From Nocardia africana NBRC 100379 (lineage in GTDB: Bacteria > Actinomycetota > Actinomycetes > Mycobacteriales > Mycobacteriaceae): DNA of 64,000 nt. The notes under the pieces were generated by a model. That model ran no database searches, was not told the DNA's origin, and saw only the letters and a program-made list of their open reading frames with translations. A program made the position numbers and the translations under genes. Location: assembly GCF_001612635.1 (NCBI RefSeq), contig NZ_BDAV01000006.1:62001-126000 (forward strand), written 5' to 3'. Positions within the stretch are counted from its first letter, which is position 1, and each line of letters opens with the position of its first letter. Positions 15,846 to 26,026 of this stretch are shown here, in pieces.

Positions 15846-17354
15846 ATGACAGCTGTTGCAGATCGTTCACTCGGCCCGGAACTGGCACGTACCGAGAGCA
15901 TCGGCCCCGACACCGATGTCCTCGTGGTGGGACTTCTGTCCACCGACGACGGGCCCGTGATCGCCGCGGCCGACGTTTTCGACGCGGTGCTCGATGCCGG
16001 CACCCGGGAGCAGTTGCTGGTCTCGCTGCTGGCCGTCGGGGCGAAGGGTAAGGCCGAGGAACTGACCCGGATCCCGGCACCGGACGGGCTCGGCGTGACC
16101 AGCGTGCTCGCGGTCGGACTCGGCGGACAGGACGCGCTGGACGCCGAGCAGATCCGCAAATCCGCCGGTGTGGCCGCCCGCTCGCTCGCCGGCACCGCCA
16201 CGGCCGTCACCACGCTGTCCGGCTTGGATCTGGGCGCCGCCGCCGAGGGCTTCTACCTCGGCGCCTACACGTTCACCGCGTTCAAGTCCGACAAGTCCGC
16301 GCCCAAGCCGGCCGAGCGGCCGCTGCAGCGCGTCGAATTCCTGGTTCCCACAGCCGATTCCGGCGAGGAGGAACTGTTCCGCGCCCAGGCCGTCGCCGAG
16401 GCGGTCGCGACCGCGCGCGATTTCGTCAACACGCCCCCGAACGCCCTCTTCCCGGCCGAATTCGCCGAGCGCGCAGCCGAATTGGCGCGAGCGGCCGGCC
16501 TCGAGGTGGAAATCCTCGACGAGAAGCAGTTGGAGGCCGCCGGTTACGGCGGCATCGTCGGCGTCGGCAAGGGCTCCTCGCGGCCGCCGCGGCTGATCCG
16601 CATCACCTACTCCGGCGGCGACACGAAGGTCGCCCTCATCGGTAAGGGCATCACCTTCGACACCGGCGGTATCTCGATCAAGCCGGCCGCCAACATGGAG
16701 AACATGACCTCCGATATGGGTGGCGCCGCGGCGGTCATCGCGACCACCCTGGTGGCGGCGCGGCTCGGGCTCCCGATCACGGTCGTCGCGACGGTGCCGA
16801 TGGCCGAGAACATGCCCTCGGCAACCGCGCAGCGTCCCGGTGATGTGCTCACCCAGTACGGCGGCACCACCATCGAGGTCATCAACACCGACGCCGAGGG
16901 CCGGCTGATCCTGGCCGACGCGATCGTGCGCGCGGGCGAGGACAACCCGGACTACCTGATCGACGTCGCGACGCTGACCGGCGCGCAGATGGTCGCCCTC
17001 GGCACCCGCACCCCCGGCGTGATGGGCACCGAGGAGTTCCGCGACCGGGTCGCGCGACTGTCGCAGGAGGTCGGCGAGAACGGCTGGCCGATGCCGCTGC
17101 CCAGCGAATTGCGCGCCGACCTGAATTCGAAGGTCGCCGATATGGCCAACGTGTCCCCCCACCGCTGGGGCGGCATGCTGGTCGCCGGAACCTATCTCAA
17201 GGAATTCGTCCCCGAGGGTGTGCAGTGGGCGCATCTGGATGTGGCGGGCCCGGCCTACAACACCGGCGGGCCGTTCGGCTACATCGGCAAGGGCGGCACC
17301 GGCGTTCCCGTGCGCACACTGGTCGCCGTGCTGACCGATATCGCGGGCGAATAA
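15846..17354 (+). CDS. pepA: Leucyl aminopeptidase (M17 family)
   Basis: A 502-residue M17 aminopeptidase. The N-terminal macro-like domain covers about the first 180 residues. The C-terminal catalytic domain contains [10 protein letters not shown] (metal-binding Lys and Asp), [12 protein letters not shown], and the family signature NTDAEGRL. Members form hexamers with two metal ions per subunit and release N-terminal residues from peptides. The position directly before the acyltransferase gene matches pepB in the M. tuberculosis order. The ATG follows a TAACCT box by 6 nt and has no ribosome site. Confidence 0.93.
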   Translation: MTAVADRSLGPELARTESIGPDTDVLVVGLLSTDDGPVIAAADVFDAVLDAGTREQLLVSLLAVGAKGKAEELTRIPAPDGLGVTSVLAVGLGGQDALDAEQIRKSAGVAARSLAGTATAVTTLSGLDLGAAAEGFYLGAYTFTAFKSDKSAPKPAERPLQRVEFLVPTADSGEEELFRAQAVAEAVATARDFVNTPPNALFPAEFAERAAELARAAGLEVEILDEKQLEAAGYGGIVGVGKGSSRPPRLIRITYSGGDTKVALIGKGITFDTGGISIKPAANMENMTSDMGGAAAVIATTLVAARLGLPITVVATVPMAENMPSATAQRPGDVLTQYGGTTIEVINTDAEGRLILADAIVRAGEDNPDYLIDVATLTGAQMVALGTRTPGVMGTEEFRDRVARLSQEVGENGWPMPLPSELRADLNSKVADMANVSPHRWGGMLVAGTYLKEFVPEGVQWAHLDVAGPAYNTGGPFGYIGKGGTGVPVRTLVAVLTDIAGE

Positions 17355-17415
17355 GCGACTCGAGCGCTTCGAGCCGACCGGCCGATCGCGGCATCACCCG
17401 CGGTCGGCCGGCCCG

Positions 17416-17766
17416 CTATTCCGCGGACAGATCCCGGAGATCGGCCTCCAGCGCGCGCTTGCGCTCGATGCGTTTGCGGGCGTCGTAGTCGCGCATGCGT
17501 TGCGGGTAACCGGTGCGGCCCACGTCGTAGACGGGAATTCCCAGGCGGCCCGACAATTGGCGGGCGCCGCGCTCGCCCACGACCCGGCGCGTCCATTCCC
17601 CATCGGCGGCTATAAGGATCGCTGTGACATCGGTCACTGTCGTCTTGGGCTCGATATAAGCCTCGACACCCAGGTGGGTGCGCACCCAGTCGGCGAGATA
17701 ACGAATATCGGAGGCGTCGGCGCCCCTGCCCGCGCGGCCGCCGCGGAAACGATCGAGCAACCCCAC
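17416..17766 (-). CDS. Conserved small actinobacterial protein of unknown function
   Basis: A 116-residue soluble protein with a basic N terminus ([13 protein letters not shown]), a central alpha/beta part ([41 protein letters not shown]) and a charged C-terminal helix. GTG 17766 has AGGAGG upstream at good spacing. Homologues of this size beside the acyltransferase gene are known in mycobacteria, where they have been loosely labelled oxidoreductase; I see no cofactor motif. It converges on pepA, with a possible hairpin between the two genes. Confidence 0.65.
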   Translation of the reverse strand: MGLLDRFRGGRAGRGADASDIRYLADWVRTHLGVEAYIEPKTTVTDVTAILIAADGEWTRRVVGERGARQLSGRLGIPVYDVGRTGYPQRMRDYDARKRIERKRALEADLRDLSAE

Positions 17767-18177
17767 GGCCGCCTACCTCCTGGTCGAATGTCGGGTGCGT
17801 GCACTCCCGATCCATCGATAGTGCCAGCTGTCGGGCATTTCGGGCGGATGCCCAGGTCCGCCGCGGACACCGTGTCCGAACCCGGCGGTTTCGCGCGGGG
17901 TGTCGAACCAGACACGCCGAGCCGGCCGATCGGTATCGGGGCAGCTCTCCGCGGCGGCACGGATGCTGTGATGTCGCCACGTGCCCGCCGACCGCCCGCC
18001 CTGTGGTACGTATCGCAACGGCGAGTGCAAGGATGGAGAACCGGAACAAGAACCGCACGGATCTCCGGTGCCACAGGAATGTTCGGTGGCAGTCGGGTGC
18101 TCGCCGCGACCGCGGCGCGCCCCCGCCGAGAGACGAACTGTTGTGAACCCGTCGAGCAGTTAGAGGAGTCAACGGAC
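17767..18177. other. Gene-free stretch upstream of sucB
   Basis: A 411-base divergent region. No frame has convincing coding features. The AGGAG at about 18164 serves sucB. No clear promoter or operator was recognised. Confidence 0.5.
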
Positions 18178-20013
18178 ATGGCCTTCTCCGTCCAGATGCC
18201 AGCTCTTGGTGAGAGCGTCACCGAGGGCACTGTGACCAGGTGGCTGAAGCAGGAAGGAGACACGGTCGAGGTCGACGAGCCCCTGCTCGAAGTGTCCACC
18301 GACAAGGTCGACACCGAAATCCCGTCCCCCGCAGCGGGTGTGCTCACCAAGATCGTGGCCCAGGAAGACGACGTCGTCGAGGTCGGCGGCGAACTGGGCG
18401 TGATCGGCGACGCCGACGAGGCGTCCGCTCCCGCACCCGCCCCGGCACAGGAAGCACCCGCCCAGCAGGCACCGGCCGAATCCGCGCCCGCGCAGGAGGC
18501 GCCCGCCCAGCAGGCCCCCGCGCAGGAAGCTCCCGCGCAGCAGCCCGCCCCCGCCGCACAGTCCGGCGGCGCCGCGGACGGCACCCCGGTGAAGATGCCG
18601 GAACTCGGCGAATCCGTCACCGAGGGCACCGTCACCCGTTGGCTCAAGCAGGTCGGCGACCAGGTCGAGGTCGACGAGCCGCTGCTCGAGGTCTCCACCG
18701 ACAAGGTCGACACCGAAATCCCGTCGCCGGTGGCCGGCACGCTGCTCGAGATCAGCGCGAACGAGGACGACGTGGTGTCGGTCGGTGGTCAGCTCGGCGT
18801 GATCGGCAGCGGCTCGCCCGCCGCCGCGCAGTCCGCGCCCGCCCCGGCTCCGGCGCCCGCACAGCAGCAGGCACCCGCCCAGGAAGCGCCCGCCCAGCAG
18901 GCTCCCGCGCAGCAGGCCCCGGCCCAGCAGGCACCTCAGCAGCAGGCCCCGGCCCAGCAGGCACCTCAGCAGGCTCCGGCCAAGCAGGAAGCGCCCGCGC
19001 AGCAGGCTCCGGCCCAGCCGGCTCCTGCCCAGGCCGCGCCCTCGGCCCCGTCCGGCAACGGCGAGTCCCCCTACGTCACCCCGCTGGTCCGCAAGCTGGC
19101 CCAGGAGAACAACGTCGACCTGTCGACGCTGAAGGGTTCCGGCGTCGGCGGTCGCATCCGCAAGCAGGACGTGCTCGCGGCGGCGGAGGCCAACAAGGCC
19201 CCGGCCGCTCCGCAGCCCGCCGCCGCTCCGGCCACCGCTGCCGCCCCGGCCGCGCCGTCGGCTCCGGCCGGCGCCCGTCCGCAGCTGCAGGCGCTGCGCG
19301 GCACGGTCCAGAAGGCCAACCGCATCCGGCAGATCACCGCCACCAAGACCCGCGAATCGCTGCAGACCACCGCGCAGCTGACCCAGACCCACGAGGTCGA
19401 CGTCACCAAGATCGCGGCGCTGCGAGCCAAGGCCAAGAGCGCGTTCGCCGACCGCGAGGGCGTCAACCTGACCTTCCTGCCGTTCTTCGCGAAGGCCGCC
19501 GTGGAGGCGCTGGGCGTGCACCCCAACGTCAACGCCTCCTACAACGAGGAGACCAAGGAGATCACCTACCACTCCTCGGTGCACCTGGGCATCGCGGTCG
19601 ACACCGAGCAGGGTCTGCTGTCGCCGGTGATCCACAACGCCAGTGACCTGTCGCTGGCCGGACTGGCCCGTGCCATCGCCGATATCGCCAACCGCGCCCG
19701 CACCGGCGGCCTCAAGCCCGACGAGCTGGCCGGCGGCACGTTCACCATCACCAACATCGGCAGCCAGGGCGCCCTGTTCGACACCCCGATCCTGGTTCCG
19801 CCGCAGGCGGCGATGCTGGGCACGGGTGCGATCGTCAAGCGCCCGATGGTGATCTCCGACAACGGCAGCGAGTTCATCGGCATCCGCTCGATGTGCTACC
19901 TGCCGCTGACCTACGATCACCGCCTCATCGACGGCGCCGACGCCGGCCGCTTCCTGACCACCATCAGGCACCGGCTGGAGGAGGCTGCGTTCGAGGCCGA
20001 TCTCGGCCTGTAA
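18178..20013 (+). CDS. sucB: Dihydrolipoamide acyltransferase (E2) with two lipoyl domains
   Basis: A 611-residue E2 subunit. Two lipoyl domains occupy about residues 1-80 and 136-212, with the lipoylated lysines at 43 and 176 in identical [10 protein letters not shown] contexts. They are joined by long Ala-Pro-Gln linkers (82-130 and 214-292). A peripheral-subunit-binding domain follows (about 298-335), then the acyltransferase core with the catalytic [10 protein letters not shown] near the C terminus. In actinobacteria this protein (DlaT in M. tuberculosis) is the shared E2 of pyruvate dehydrogenase and, with Lpd and AhpD, of a peroxidase. lipA downstream makes its cofactor. AGGAG precedes ATG 18178. 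Confidence 0.93.
   Translation: MAFSVQMPALGESVTEGTVTRWLKQEGDTVEVDEPLLEVSTDKVDTEIPSPAAGVLTKIVAQEDDVVEVGGELGVIGDADEASAPAPAPAQEAPAQQAPAESAPAQEAPAQQAPAQEAPAQQPAPAAQSGGAADGTPVKMPELGESVTEGTVTRWLKQVGDQVEVDEPLLEVSTDKVDTEIPSPVAGTLLEISANEDDVVSVGGQLGVIGSGSPAAAQSAPAPAPAPAQQQAPAQEAPAQQAPAQQAPAQQAPQQQAPAQQAPQQAPAKQEAPAQQAPAQPAPAQAAPSAPSGNGESPYVTPLVRKLAQENNVDLSTLKGSGVGGRIRKQDVLAAAEANKAPAAPQPAAAPATAAAPAAPSAPAGARPQLQALRGTVQKANRIRQITATKTRESLQTTAQLTQTHEVDVTKIAALRAKAKSAFADREGVNLTFLPFFAKAAVEALGVHPNVNASYNEETKEITYHSSVHLGIAVDTEQGLLSPVIHNASDLSLAGLARAIADIANRARTGGLKPDELAGGTFTITNIGSQGALFDTPILVPPQAAMLGTGAIVKRPMVISDNGSEFIGIRSMCYLPLTYDHRLIDGADAGRFLTTIRHRLEEAAFEADLGL
18835..19040 (+). repeat. Ala-Pro-Gln linker repeat inside sucB
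   Basis: Imperfect tandem units encoding QQAPA or QEAPA, about 15 bases each, fill this stretch; a shorter similar array lies at about 18430-18560. They encode the flexible linkers that let the lipoyl domains swing. The unit number may vary between strains. Confidence 0.7.
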
Positions 20014-20045
20014 ATCGCTGCGCGACATGACGATTCGGTGACGAC

Positions 20046-20945
20046 ATGAAGGTTGTGATCGCCGGTTCGTCCGGACTCGTCGGGACGGCGCTGGTCGCCG
20101 CGCTGCGCCGAGACGGGCACGAGGTGGCTCGCCTGGTGCGCCGTCCCGCCGCGGCCGAGGACGAGTTCAGCTGGGATCCGGTGCGGGCACAGGTGCCGGC
20201 ACCGGCCCTGCGAGCGGCGGATGCCGTGGTCAACCTCTGCGGCGCCGGACTCGGCGCGCGGCGCTGGAACGGCAGTTACAAACAGCAGTTGCGCGACAGC
20301 CGCATCGGCCCGACCGATGTGCTGGCCACCGCGGTCGCCGCCGCCGGAGTGCCGACGCTGGTGAACGCCAGCGGCGTGCATTTCTACGGCGGCGACACCG
20401 GCGACCGGGTGATCACCGAATCCGATTCCGCCGGAACGGGTTTCCTGGCGACGCTGTGCCGGGACTGGGAGGCCGCCACCCAGCCCGCGGTCGACGCCGG
20501 GGTGCGGGTGGTCCAGGTACGCAGTGCGGTGGTGCTGTCGCGCCACGGCGGCATGCTCGCCCTGTTGCGGCCGCTGTATTCGATCGGGCTGGGCGGACGC
20601 CTGGGCAGTGGGCGTCAGTATCAGCCATGGATCTCCCTCGACGACGAGGTCGCCGGCATCTCGTTCGTGCTGACGAATCCGTCGGTGCGCGGACCGGTCA
20701 ATCTGGTCGGCCCGGCGCCGGTGACCAATGCCGAATTCAATCGCGCGCTGGCGCGGGCGCTGCGTCGTCCGGCGCCGTTCATCGTGCCCGCCGTCGCCCT
20801 GCACGCCGCGGTCGGCGAACTGGCCCAGGAGGCGATCCTGCGTGGCCCGCGGGCGATTCCCACTGTGCTCGAGGACGCGGGCTTCACCTTCCGCCACGAA
20901 ACCATCGGGCAGGCGCTGGCCTCGGTGATCGGCGGCGACCGCTGA
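20046..20945 (+). CDS. TIGR01777-family NAD(P)-binding epimerase-like protein
   Basis: A 299-residue extended SDR protein. The N-terminal [15 protein letters not shown] is the Rossmann glycine motif, [12 protein letters not shown] and [16 protein letters not shown] are family blocks, and the C terminus carries the DUF1731-type segment ([20 protein letters not shown]). The fold is that of nucleotide-sugar epimerases, but the enzymatic role is unknown. It lies between the E2 gene and the lipA region as Rv2216 does in M. tuberculosis. Confidence 0.88.
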   Translation: MKVVIAGSSGLVGTALVAALRRDGHEVARLVRRPAAAEDEFSWDPVRAQVPAPALRAADAVVNLCGAGLGARRWNGSYKQQLRDSRIGPTDVLATAVAAAGVPTLVNASGVHFYGGDTGDRVITESDSAGTGFLATLCRDWEAATQPAVDAGVRVVQVRSAVVLSRHGGMLALLRPLYSIGLGGRLGSGRQYQPWISLDDEVAGISFVLTNPSVRGPVNLVGPAPVTNAEFNRALARALRRPAPFIVPAVALHAAVGELAQEAILRGPRAIPTVLEDAGFTFRHETIGQALASVIGGDR

Positions 20946-21035
20946 TCGGCCGAGTGGTCGGTGACACCGCTCACACCTGCGTCGACACCGCCCGCTCCGA
21001 GCCCGATCGGCTCGCCGCCGCCGCTGGTTTACCGA

Positions 21036-21041
21036 TAGTTT
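21036..21041 (+). promoter_or_regulatory. Candidate minus-10 box of the GNAT gene
   Basis: TAGTTT ends 6 nt before GTG 21048, as for a leaderless transcript. No minus-35 element is clear. Confidence 0.4.
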
Positions 21042-21047
21042 GAGGCG

Positions 21048-21599
21048 GTGACCGATATCCAGTCGGGTGGACCGCGCATTCGCGATGCCGAGGAACGCGA
21101 CATCCCCACGATCCTCGCCATCCACAACGACGCCGTGGCCGAGACGACCGCCATCTGGGACACCCAGCCGGTCGACCTCGACGACCGCCTGCGCTGGTGG
21201 CGCGACCGGGTGGCCGCCGGATATCCGGTACTGGTCGCCATCATCGACGGTCAGGTGGCCGGATATGCCAGCTACGCGCAGTGGCGGCCGAAATCCGGTT
21301 ACCGCTACTGCGTGGAGAATTCGGTCTACGTCTCGGAGCGGTTCCAGCGCCGCGGCGCGGCGACCGCGCTGCTGACGGCACTGCTGGGGCGGGCCGAGGA
21401 GTCGGGCCGGGTGCACACCGTGATCGCGGCGATCGAAACCTCGAACAAGACCTCGATTCTGCTGCACGAGAAGTTCGGCTTCCGGATCGTCGGCCAGCTG
21501 CCCGAGGTGGGTCACAAGTTCGGCGGCTGGATGGATCTGACCTTGATGCAGCGCACGCTGCCGGGCCCGATTTCGGCGGGCGTAGAGTCGTTCGAGTGA
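21048..21599 (+). CDS. GNAT N-acetyltransferase, phosphinothricin acetyltransferase-like
   Basis: A 183-residue GNAT protein. It begins with [20 protein letters not shown] and has [20 protein letters not shown] as the acetyl-CoA pyrophosphate-binding motif (R-x2-G-x-A). [17 protein letters not shown] and an [14 protein letters not shown] end follow, all typical of phosphinothricin/methionine sulfone acetyltransferases. Its GTG start follows a TAGTTT box by 6 nt, and its TGA overlaps the GTG of lipA. It occupies the place that lipB holds in M. tuberculosis. Substrate not proven. Confidence 0.85.
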   Translation: MTDIQSGGPRIRDAEERDIPTILAIHNDAVAETTAIWDTQPVDLDDRLRWWRDRVAAGYPVLVAIIDGQVAGYASYAQWRPKSGYRYCVENSVYVSERFQRRGAATALLTALLGRAEESGRVHTVIAAIETSNKTSILLHEKFGFRIVGQLPEVGHKFGGWMDLTLMQRTLPGPISAGVESFE

Positions 21600-22684
21600 C
21601 CTCCGTCGACACCCCGACATCGAACAGCGGCACGGCACACACCGCCGCGCCGGCCACTTCGTCCTCCGATTCCCTGGTACGGGAATCAGGCGGTCGCAAA
21701 TTGCTTCGCATCGAGGCCCGCAACGCGCAGACCCCGATCGAACGCAAGCCGAAGTGGATCCGCACCCGCGCCACCATGGGCCCCGAGTACACCGAGCTCA
21801 AGGGCCTGGTCAAACGCGAAGGGCTGCACACGGTCTGCGAGGAAGCGGGCTGTCCCAACATCTTCGAATGCTGGGAGGATCGCGAGGCCACCTTCCTCAT
21901 CGGCGGCGAACAGTGCACTCGCCGCTGCGATTTCTGCCAGATCGACACCGGTAAGCCCGCCGCGCTCGATCGCGACGAACCGCGCCGGGTGGCCGAGAGC
22001 GTGCAGGCGATGGGCCTGCGGTATTCGACGATCACCGGCGTCGCGCGCGACGACCTCGACGACGGCGGCGCCTGGCTGTACGCCGAAACCGTGCGCGCCA
22101 TCAAGCGACTCAACCCGCACACCGGCGTGGAGTTGCTGATCCCCGACTTCAACGCCGACCCCGATCAGCTGGCCGAGGTGTTCTCCTCCCGGCCGGAGGT
22201 GCTGGCGCACAATGTCGAGACCGTGCCGCGCATCTTCAAGCGGATCCGCCCGGCGTTCCGCTACGAGCGGTCGCTCGCGGTGTTGACCGCGGCCCGCGAG
22301 GCCGGTCTGGTCACCAAGTCGAATCTGATCCTCGGCATGGGCGAGACCCCCGAAGAGGTCACCCAGGCGATGCGTGATCTGCACGAGGCCGGCTGTGACA
22401 TCCTCACCATCACCCAGTACCTGCGGCCCTCGCCGCGCCACCATCCGGTGGACCGCTGGGTGAAGCCGGAGGAATTCGTCGAACATTCCCGCGTCGCAAC
22501 CGAACTCGGCTTCGCCGGCGTGATGGCCGGGCCGCTGGTGCGCTCCTCCTACCGCGCCGGCCGGTTGTACGCGCAGGCGATGGCGCATCACGGGCGGGAG
22601 ATCGCACCGGAGATGGCGCATCTGGCCGAAGAGGGTTCGGCGAGCCAGGAGGCGAGCTCGGTCCTCGCCCGATTCGGCAGCTGA
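21596..22684 (+). CDS. lipA: Lipoyl synthase
   Basis: A 362-residue radical-SAM enzyme. The auxiliary cluster cysteines are Cys81, Cys86 and Cys92 ([12 protein letters not shown]), the radical-SAM cluster is CTRRCDFC (107, 111, 114), and the RSSYRAG serine motif near the C terminus ligates the auxiliary cluster. It inserts two sulfurs into octanoylated E2 and H proteins. The first 45 residues are variable. GTG 21596 overlaps the GNAT stop (GTGA). A strong hairpin follows the gene. Confidence 0.95.
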   Translation: MTSVDTPTSNSGTAHTAAPATSSSDSLVRESGGRKLLRIEARNAQTPIERKPKWIRTRATMGPEYTELKGLVKREGLHTVCEEAGCPNIFECWEDREATFLIGGEQCTRRCDFCQIDTGKPAALDRDEPRRVAESVQAMGLRYSTITGVARDDLDDGGAWLYAETVRAIKRLNPHTGVELLIPDFNADPDQLAEVFSSRPEVLAHNVETVPRIFKRIRPAFRYERSLAVLTAAREAGLVTKSNLILGMGETPEEVTQAMRDLHEAGCDILTITQYLRPSPRHHPVDRWVKPEEFVEHSRVATELGFAGVMAGPLVRSSYRAGRLYAQAMAHHGREIAPEMAHLAEEGSASQEASSVLARFGS

Positions 22685-22707
22685 ACCGACTCCCAGCCAC
22701 CCCGCAG

Positions 22708-22737
22708 CGACCGGCCGAATTCCCGTTCGGCCGGTCG
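22708..22737 (+). terminator. Hairpin terminator after lipA
   Basis: CGACCGGCCGAA pairs with TTCGGCCGGTCG, a perfect 12-bp stem with a 6-nt loop, 24 bases after the lipA stop. The following TTCGTT is only slightly U-rich. Confidence 0.65.
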
Positions 22738-22862
22738 TTCGTTGCATACGGGGTGCGGATTCACCACGGATGGGGTGCGGATCCCCGGAACGGGTGACAC
22801 AGCCGCGTGCCGGTGGGAAGCTCGAAGCAACCGCACGTGTCGACTCCGGGAAGTGAAGAGAC

Positions 22863-25064
22863 ATGGCCGAGAAAGCGAGCACCGCCGCCCGTAACAGTGC
22901 CACCGGCAGAGTGATCGAGGCATCACAGCCCGACGGCATCCGCAATGTGGTCCTGGTCGGGCATACCGGCTCCGGCAAGACCACCGTGGTGGAGGCACTG
23001 GCCATGGAGGCCGGGGCGCTCACCCGAGCCGGCCGCGTGGAGGACGGCACCTGTGTATCGGATTACGACGATATCGAGCAGCGCCAGCACCGTTCGGTGC
23101 AGTTGTCGGTGGTGCCGGTCGCCTGGAACGGCATCAAGGTCAATCTGATCGACACGCCAGGGTATGCCGATTTCGTCGGCGAACTACGGGCCGGTCTGCG
23201 AGCTGCGGATGCGGCCCTTTTCGTGGTCTCGGCCGCCGCGGGCGCCGACGGGGTCGACGGGCAGACGCTGGCGCTGTGGGAGGAGTGCGCGCGGGTCGGG
23301 ATGCCGCGGGCGCTGGTGATCACCCATCTGGACGCGGCCCGCGCCGATTTCGATCTGATGGCCCAGACCTGCGCGGACCTGCTCGGCGACGGCGATTCCG
23401 ACGCGATCCTGCCACTGCAACTGCCGGTGTACGGCCCGAAGGGCGCCGACGGGCACCGCCCGGTCACCGGAGTGATCGACCTGTTGACCGAGCAGGTCTT
23501 CGACTGTTCCGGCGGCGCGCACACCCGCACCGACGCGACCGCCGACCAGACCGCGCAGATCGAGACCGCGCGCAACCGGCTCATCGAGGGCATCATCGCC
23601 GAGAGCGAAGACGAAACCCTGATGGACCGCTACCTCGAGGGTGAACGGATCGACCTCACCACCTTGATCGCGGATCTGGAACGCGCGGTGGCACGCGACC
23701 GCTTCCATCCCATCCTCATCGCGGCACCCCCGCCCGAGGGCACCCGAGAGGGCCTGGGCATGGTCGAGATCCTGGAGCTGATCACCCGCGGCTTCCCCAC
23801 CCCCGCCGAACACACGGTCGCGGCGCGCTGCCCGACGAACGGCGCGGCGCCGCACGCACTGACTTGCGATCCGGGCGCACCACTGGCCGCCGAGGTGATC
23901 CGCACGGCTTCCGATCCGTATGTGGGCCGGGTGTCGCTGGTGCGCGTGTTCTCCGGCACCCTGCACGCCGACGACACCGTGCACATCTGCGGGCACACCG
24001 ACGGCAACGGACACGATGTCGACGAACGGGTCGGCGCGGTGACGGCGCCGTTCGGTAAACAACAGTTCCCGATCGGCCAGGCCATCGCCGGCGATATCGC
24101 CTACGTCACCAAACTGGGGCACGCCGAAACCGGAGATACCGTGTCGGCCAAGGATTCTCCGCTGCTGATCGAGCCGTGGCCGCTGCCCGAACCGCTGCTG
24201 CCGGTGGCGGTGCGCGCCCACGGCAAGGCCGACGAGGACAAGCTGTCGCAGAGCCTGGCCCGCCTGGTCGCCGAGGATCCGACGGTGCGCCTGGAGCAGA
24301 ATCCGCGCACCCATCAGCTGGTGCTGTGGTGTCTGGGCGAGGCGCATCGCGATGTCGCGCTGGAACGGTTGCGGTCCCGGTTCGGCGTGCAGGTCGATGT
24401 CGACGAGTATCGGGTGGCATTGCGAGAAACGTTCGCGGGCAAGGCATCCGGGCACGGCCGGCATGTGAAACAGTCCGGCGGCCACGGCCAGTACGCGATC
24501 TGCGATATCGAGGTGGAACCGCTGCCGGAGGGTTCCGGGATCGAATTCGTCGACAAGGTGGTCGGCGGCGCGGTGCCACGCCAATTCATCGGCTCGGTCG
24601 AGAAGGGCGTGCGCGCACAGGCCGAGCGCGGCGTCGCCGCCGGCTATCCGCTGGTCGATGTGCGGGTGACTCTGCTCGACGGTAAGGCGCATTCGGTCGA
24701 CTCCTCCGACGCCGCCTTCCAGACCGCCGGGGCGCTGGCCCTGCGGGAGGCGGCCACCGCGGCGCGGATCGATCTGCTCGAACCGATCGCCGAGGTGCGG
24801 GTGACCGTCGCCGACGATTTCGTCGGCACCATCCTCGGCGATCTGGCGGGCCGCCGCGGCCGCGTGCTGGGCACCGAACCGGCCACCGCCGGGCGCACCG
24901 TCATCCGCGCCGAGGTCCCCGAACTGGAATTGAGCCGCTACGCCATCGACCTGCGCTCACTCTCGCGCGGCGCGGCCCAGTTCGACCGCACCTATGTGCG
25001 GCACGAACCGATGCCGAGCCAGATCGCCGCAGACCTGCGCAGTCGCAGCGAAGCCACCGTGTGA
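22863..25064 (+). CDS. Elongation factor G-like protein EF-G2
   Basis: A 733-residue translational GTPase of the actinobacterial EF-G2 group. G1 is GHTGSGKTT (33-41) and G3 is DTPGYADF (97-104). The G4 motif reads THLD (154-157) in place of NKxD. The EF-G domains II-V follow, with HVKQSGGHGQYAICDIEVEP (domain IV) and LGDLAGRRGRVLGTE (domain V). M. tuberculosis fusA2 and M. smegmatis EF-G2 are related; the latter binds GTP but lacks ribosome-dependent GTPase activity. It is a paralogue of the essential EF-G, which is not in the window. Changed G4 residues could alter nucleotide selectivity. Confidence 0.88.
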   Translation: MAEKASTAARNSATGRVIEASQPDGIRNVVLVGHTGSGKTTVVEALAMEAGALTRAGRVEDGTCVSDYDDIEQRQHRSVQLSVVPVAWNGIKVNLIDTPGYADFVGELRAGLRAADAALFVVSAAAGADGVDGQTLALWEECARVGMPRALVITHLDAARADFDLMAQTCADLLGDGDSDAILPLQLPVYGPKGADGHRPVTGVIDLLTEQVFDCSGGAHTRTDATADQTAQIETARNRLIEGIIAESEDETLMDRYLEGERIDLTTLIADLERAVARDRFHPILIAAPPPEGTREGLGMVEILELITRGFPTPAEHTVAARCPTNGAAPHALTCDPGAPLAAEVIRTASDPYVGRVSLVRVFSGTLHADDTVHICGHTDGNGHDVDERVGAVTAPFGKQQFPIGQAIAGDIAYVTKLGHAETGDTVSAKDSPLLIEPWPLPEPLLPVAVRAHGKADEDKLSQSLARLVAEDPTVRLEQNPRTHQLVLWCLGEAHRDVALERLRSRFGVQVDVDEYRVALRETFAGKASGHGRHVKQSGGHGQYAICDIEVEPLPEGSGIEFVDKVVGGAVPRQFIGSVEKGVRAQAERGVAAGYPLVDVRVTLLDGKAHSVDSSDAAFQTAGALALREAATAARIDLLEPIAEVRVTVADDFVGTILGDLAGRRGRVLGTEPATAGRTVIRAEVPELELSRYAIDLRSLSRGAAQFDRTYVRHEPMPSQIAADLRSRSEATV

Positions 25065-25130
25065 GGCGGGCGTCGCACCTGTGCCCGGCCCGTGCGGGGT
25101 AAGTCCCGCTCGACCACTATCCTGAGAGGT

Positions 25131-25874
25131 ATGGCAGCAGGTAAGGGCGGCACACCGTCGAAGGAAGCGAAGGCCGCGGCGAAGGCGGCGCGCAGGCAGG
25201 CGTCGAAGGAGCGGCGTCAGCAGCTCTGGCAGACGTTCCAGATGGTGCGCAAAGAGGACAAACTGCTGCTGCCGCTGATGATCGGCGCGCTGGTCGGCAT
25301 CACCGTGGTGCTGTTCCTCATCGGCTTCCTGTTCAACATGCAGTGGTTCCTGCTGCCGGTCGGCATCCTGCTGGGCGCGCTGGTCGCCTTCATCATTTTC
25401 GGGCGCCGGGTACAGAAGAACGTCTATGCCAAGGCCGAGGGGCAGGCAGGTGCGGCCTGGTGGGTGCTGGACAACCTGCAGGGTAAGTGGCGCGCCACCC
25501 AGGCCGTCGCCGCCACCACCCAGCTCGATGCCGTCCACCGGGTGATCGGCCTGCCCGGTGTGGTCCTGGTGGCCGAGGGGTCGCCGCAGCGGGTGAAATC
25601 GCTGCTGGCGCAGGAGAAGAAGAAGACCGCCCGACTGGTCGGCGACACCCCGATCTACGACATCGTGATCGGCAACGAGGAGGGCCAGGTTCCGCTGAAG
25701 AACCTGCAGCGCCACCTCACCAAACTCCCCCGCAATATCGACGCCAAGCGGATGGACCTCATCGAGGGCCGCCTCACCGCACTGGCCACCCGCGGCGGAC
25801 CGGCCCTGCCGAAGGGCCCGCTGCCGGCCGGCGCGAAGATGCGCGGAGTGCAGCGCACCATCCGCCGCCGCTGA
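25131..25874 (+). CDS. DUF4191 membrane protein
   Basis: A 247-residue protein. The lysine-rich N terminus (about 1-40) is followed by two membrane helices (about 48-68 and 72-90) and a cytosolic C-terminal region with AGAAWWVLDNLQGKWRATQAV and LVAEGSPQRVKSLLAQEKKK. This is the DUF4191 family (Rv2219 in M. tuberculosis), conserved in the lipA-glnA1 region of actinobacteria; function unknown. ATG 25131 has GAGAGG upstream. Confidence 0.88.
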   Translation: MAAGKGGTPSKEAKAAAKAARRQASKERRQQLWQTFQMVRKEDKLLLPLMIGALVGITVVLFLIGFLFNMQWFLLPVGILLGALVAFIIFGRRVQKNVYAKAEGQAGAAWWVLDNLQGKWRATQAVAATTQLDAVHRVIGLPGVVLVAEGSPQRVKSLLAQEKKKTARLVGDTPIYDIVIGNEEGQVPLKNLQRHLTKLPRNIDAKRMDLIEGRLTALATRGGPALPKGPLPAGAKMRGVQRTIRRR

Positions 25875-25929
25875 CAGACGCTCGGCAGCACCACCGCATG
25901 CGCAAGCTGCCGCCCAGCTGAAGTACCGA

Positions 25930-25974
25930 ATCGCCGCCACACCCTCCGCATCGGGGTGTGGCGGCGATATTTTG
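25930..25974 (+). terminator. Strong rho-independent terminator after the DUF4191 gene
   Basis: ATCGCCGCCACACCC (25930-25944) pairs perfectly with GGGTGTGGCGGCGAT (25954-25968) around a 9-nt loop, followed by ATTTTG. It lies 55 bases past the stop. Confidence 0.85.
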
Positions 25975-26026
25975 CGGGCCGCCGAGCGCCAGCTGATCGA
26001 GGCACCGCCCACGTAGGATTTCCGCC

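Noticed and set aside
17373..17408. GCCGACCG/CGGTCGGC hairpin between pepA and the convergent gene
   Set aside because: Eight-base stem with a 20-nt loop and no U-tract; too weak to call a terminator.
18420..19050. Short tandem repeats that could be mistaken for a CRISPR array
   Set aside because: Units are 15 bases, in frame and encode the linker of the E2 protein; there are no spacers.
18169..20028. Minus-strand open frame of 619 codons opposite sucB
   Set aside because: Antisense to a clear E2 gene; the Gly/Arg/Leu repeats simply mirror the Ala-Pro-Gln linkers.
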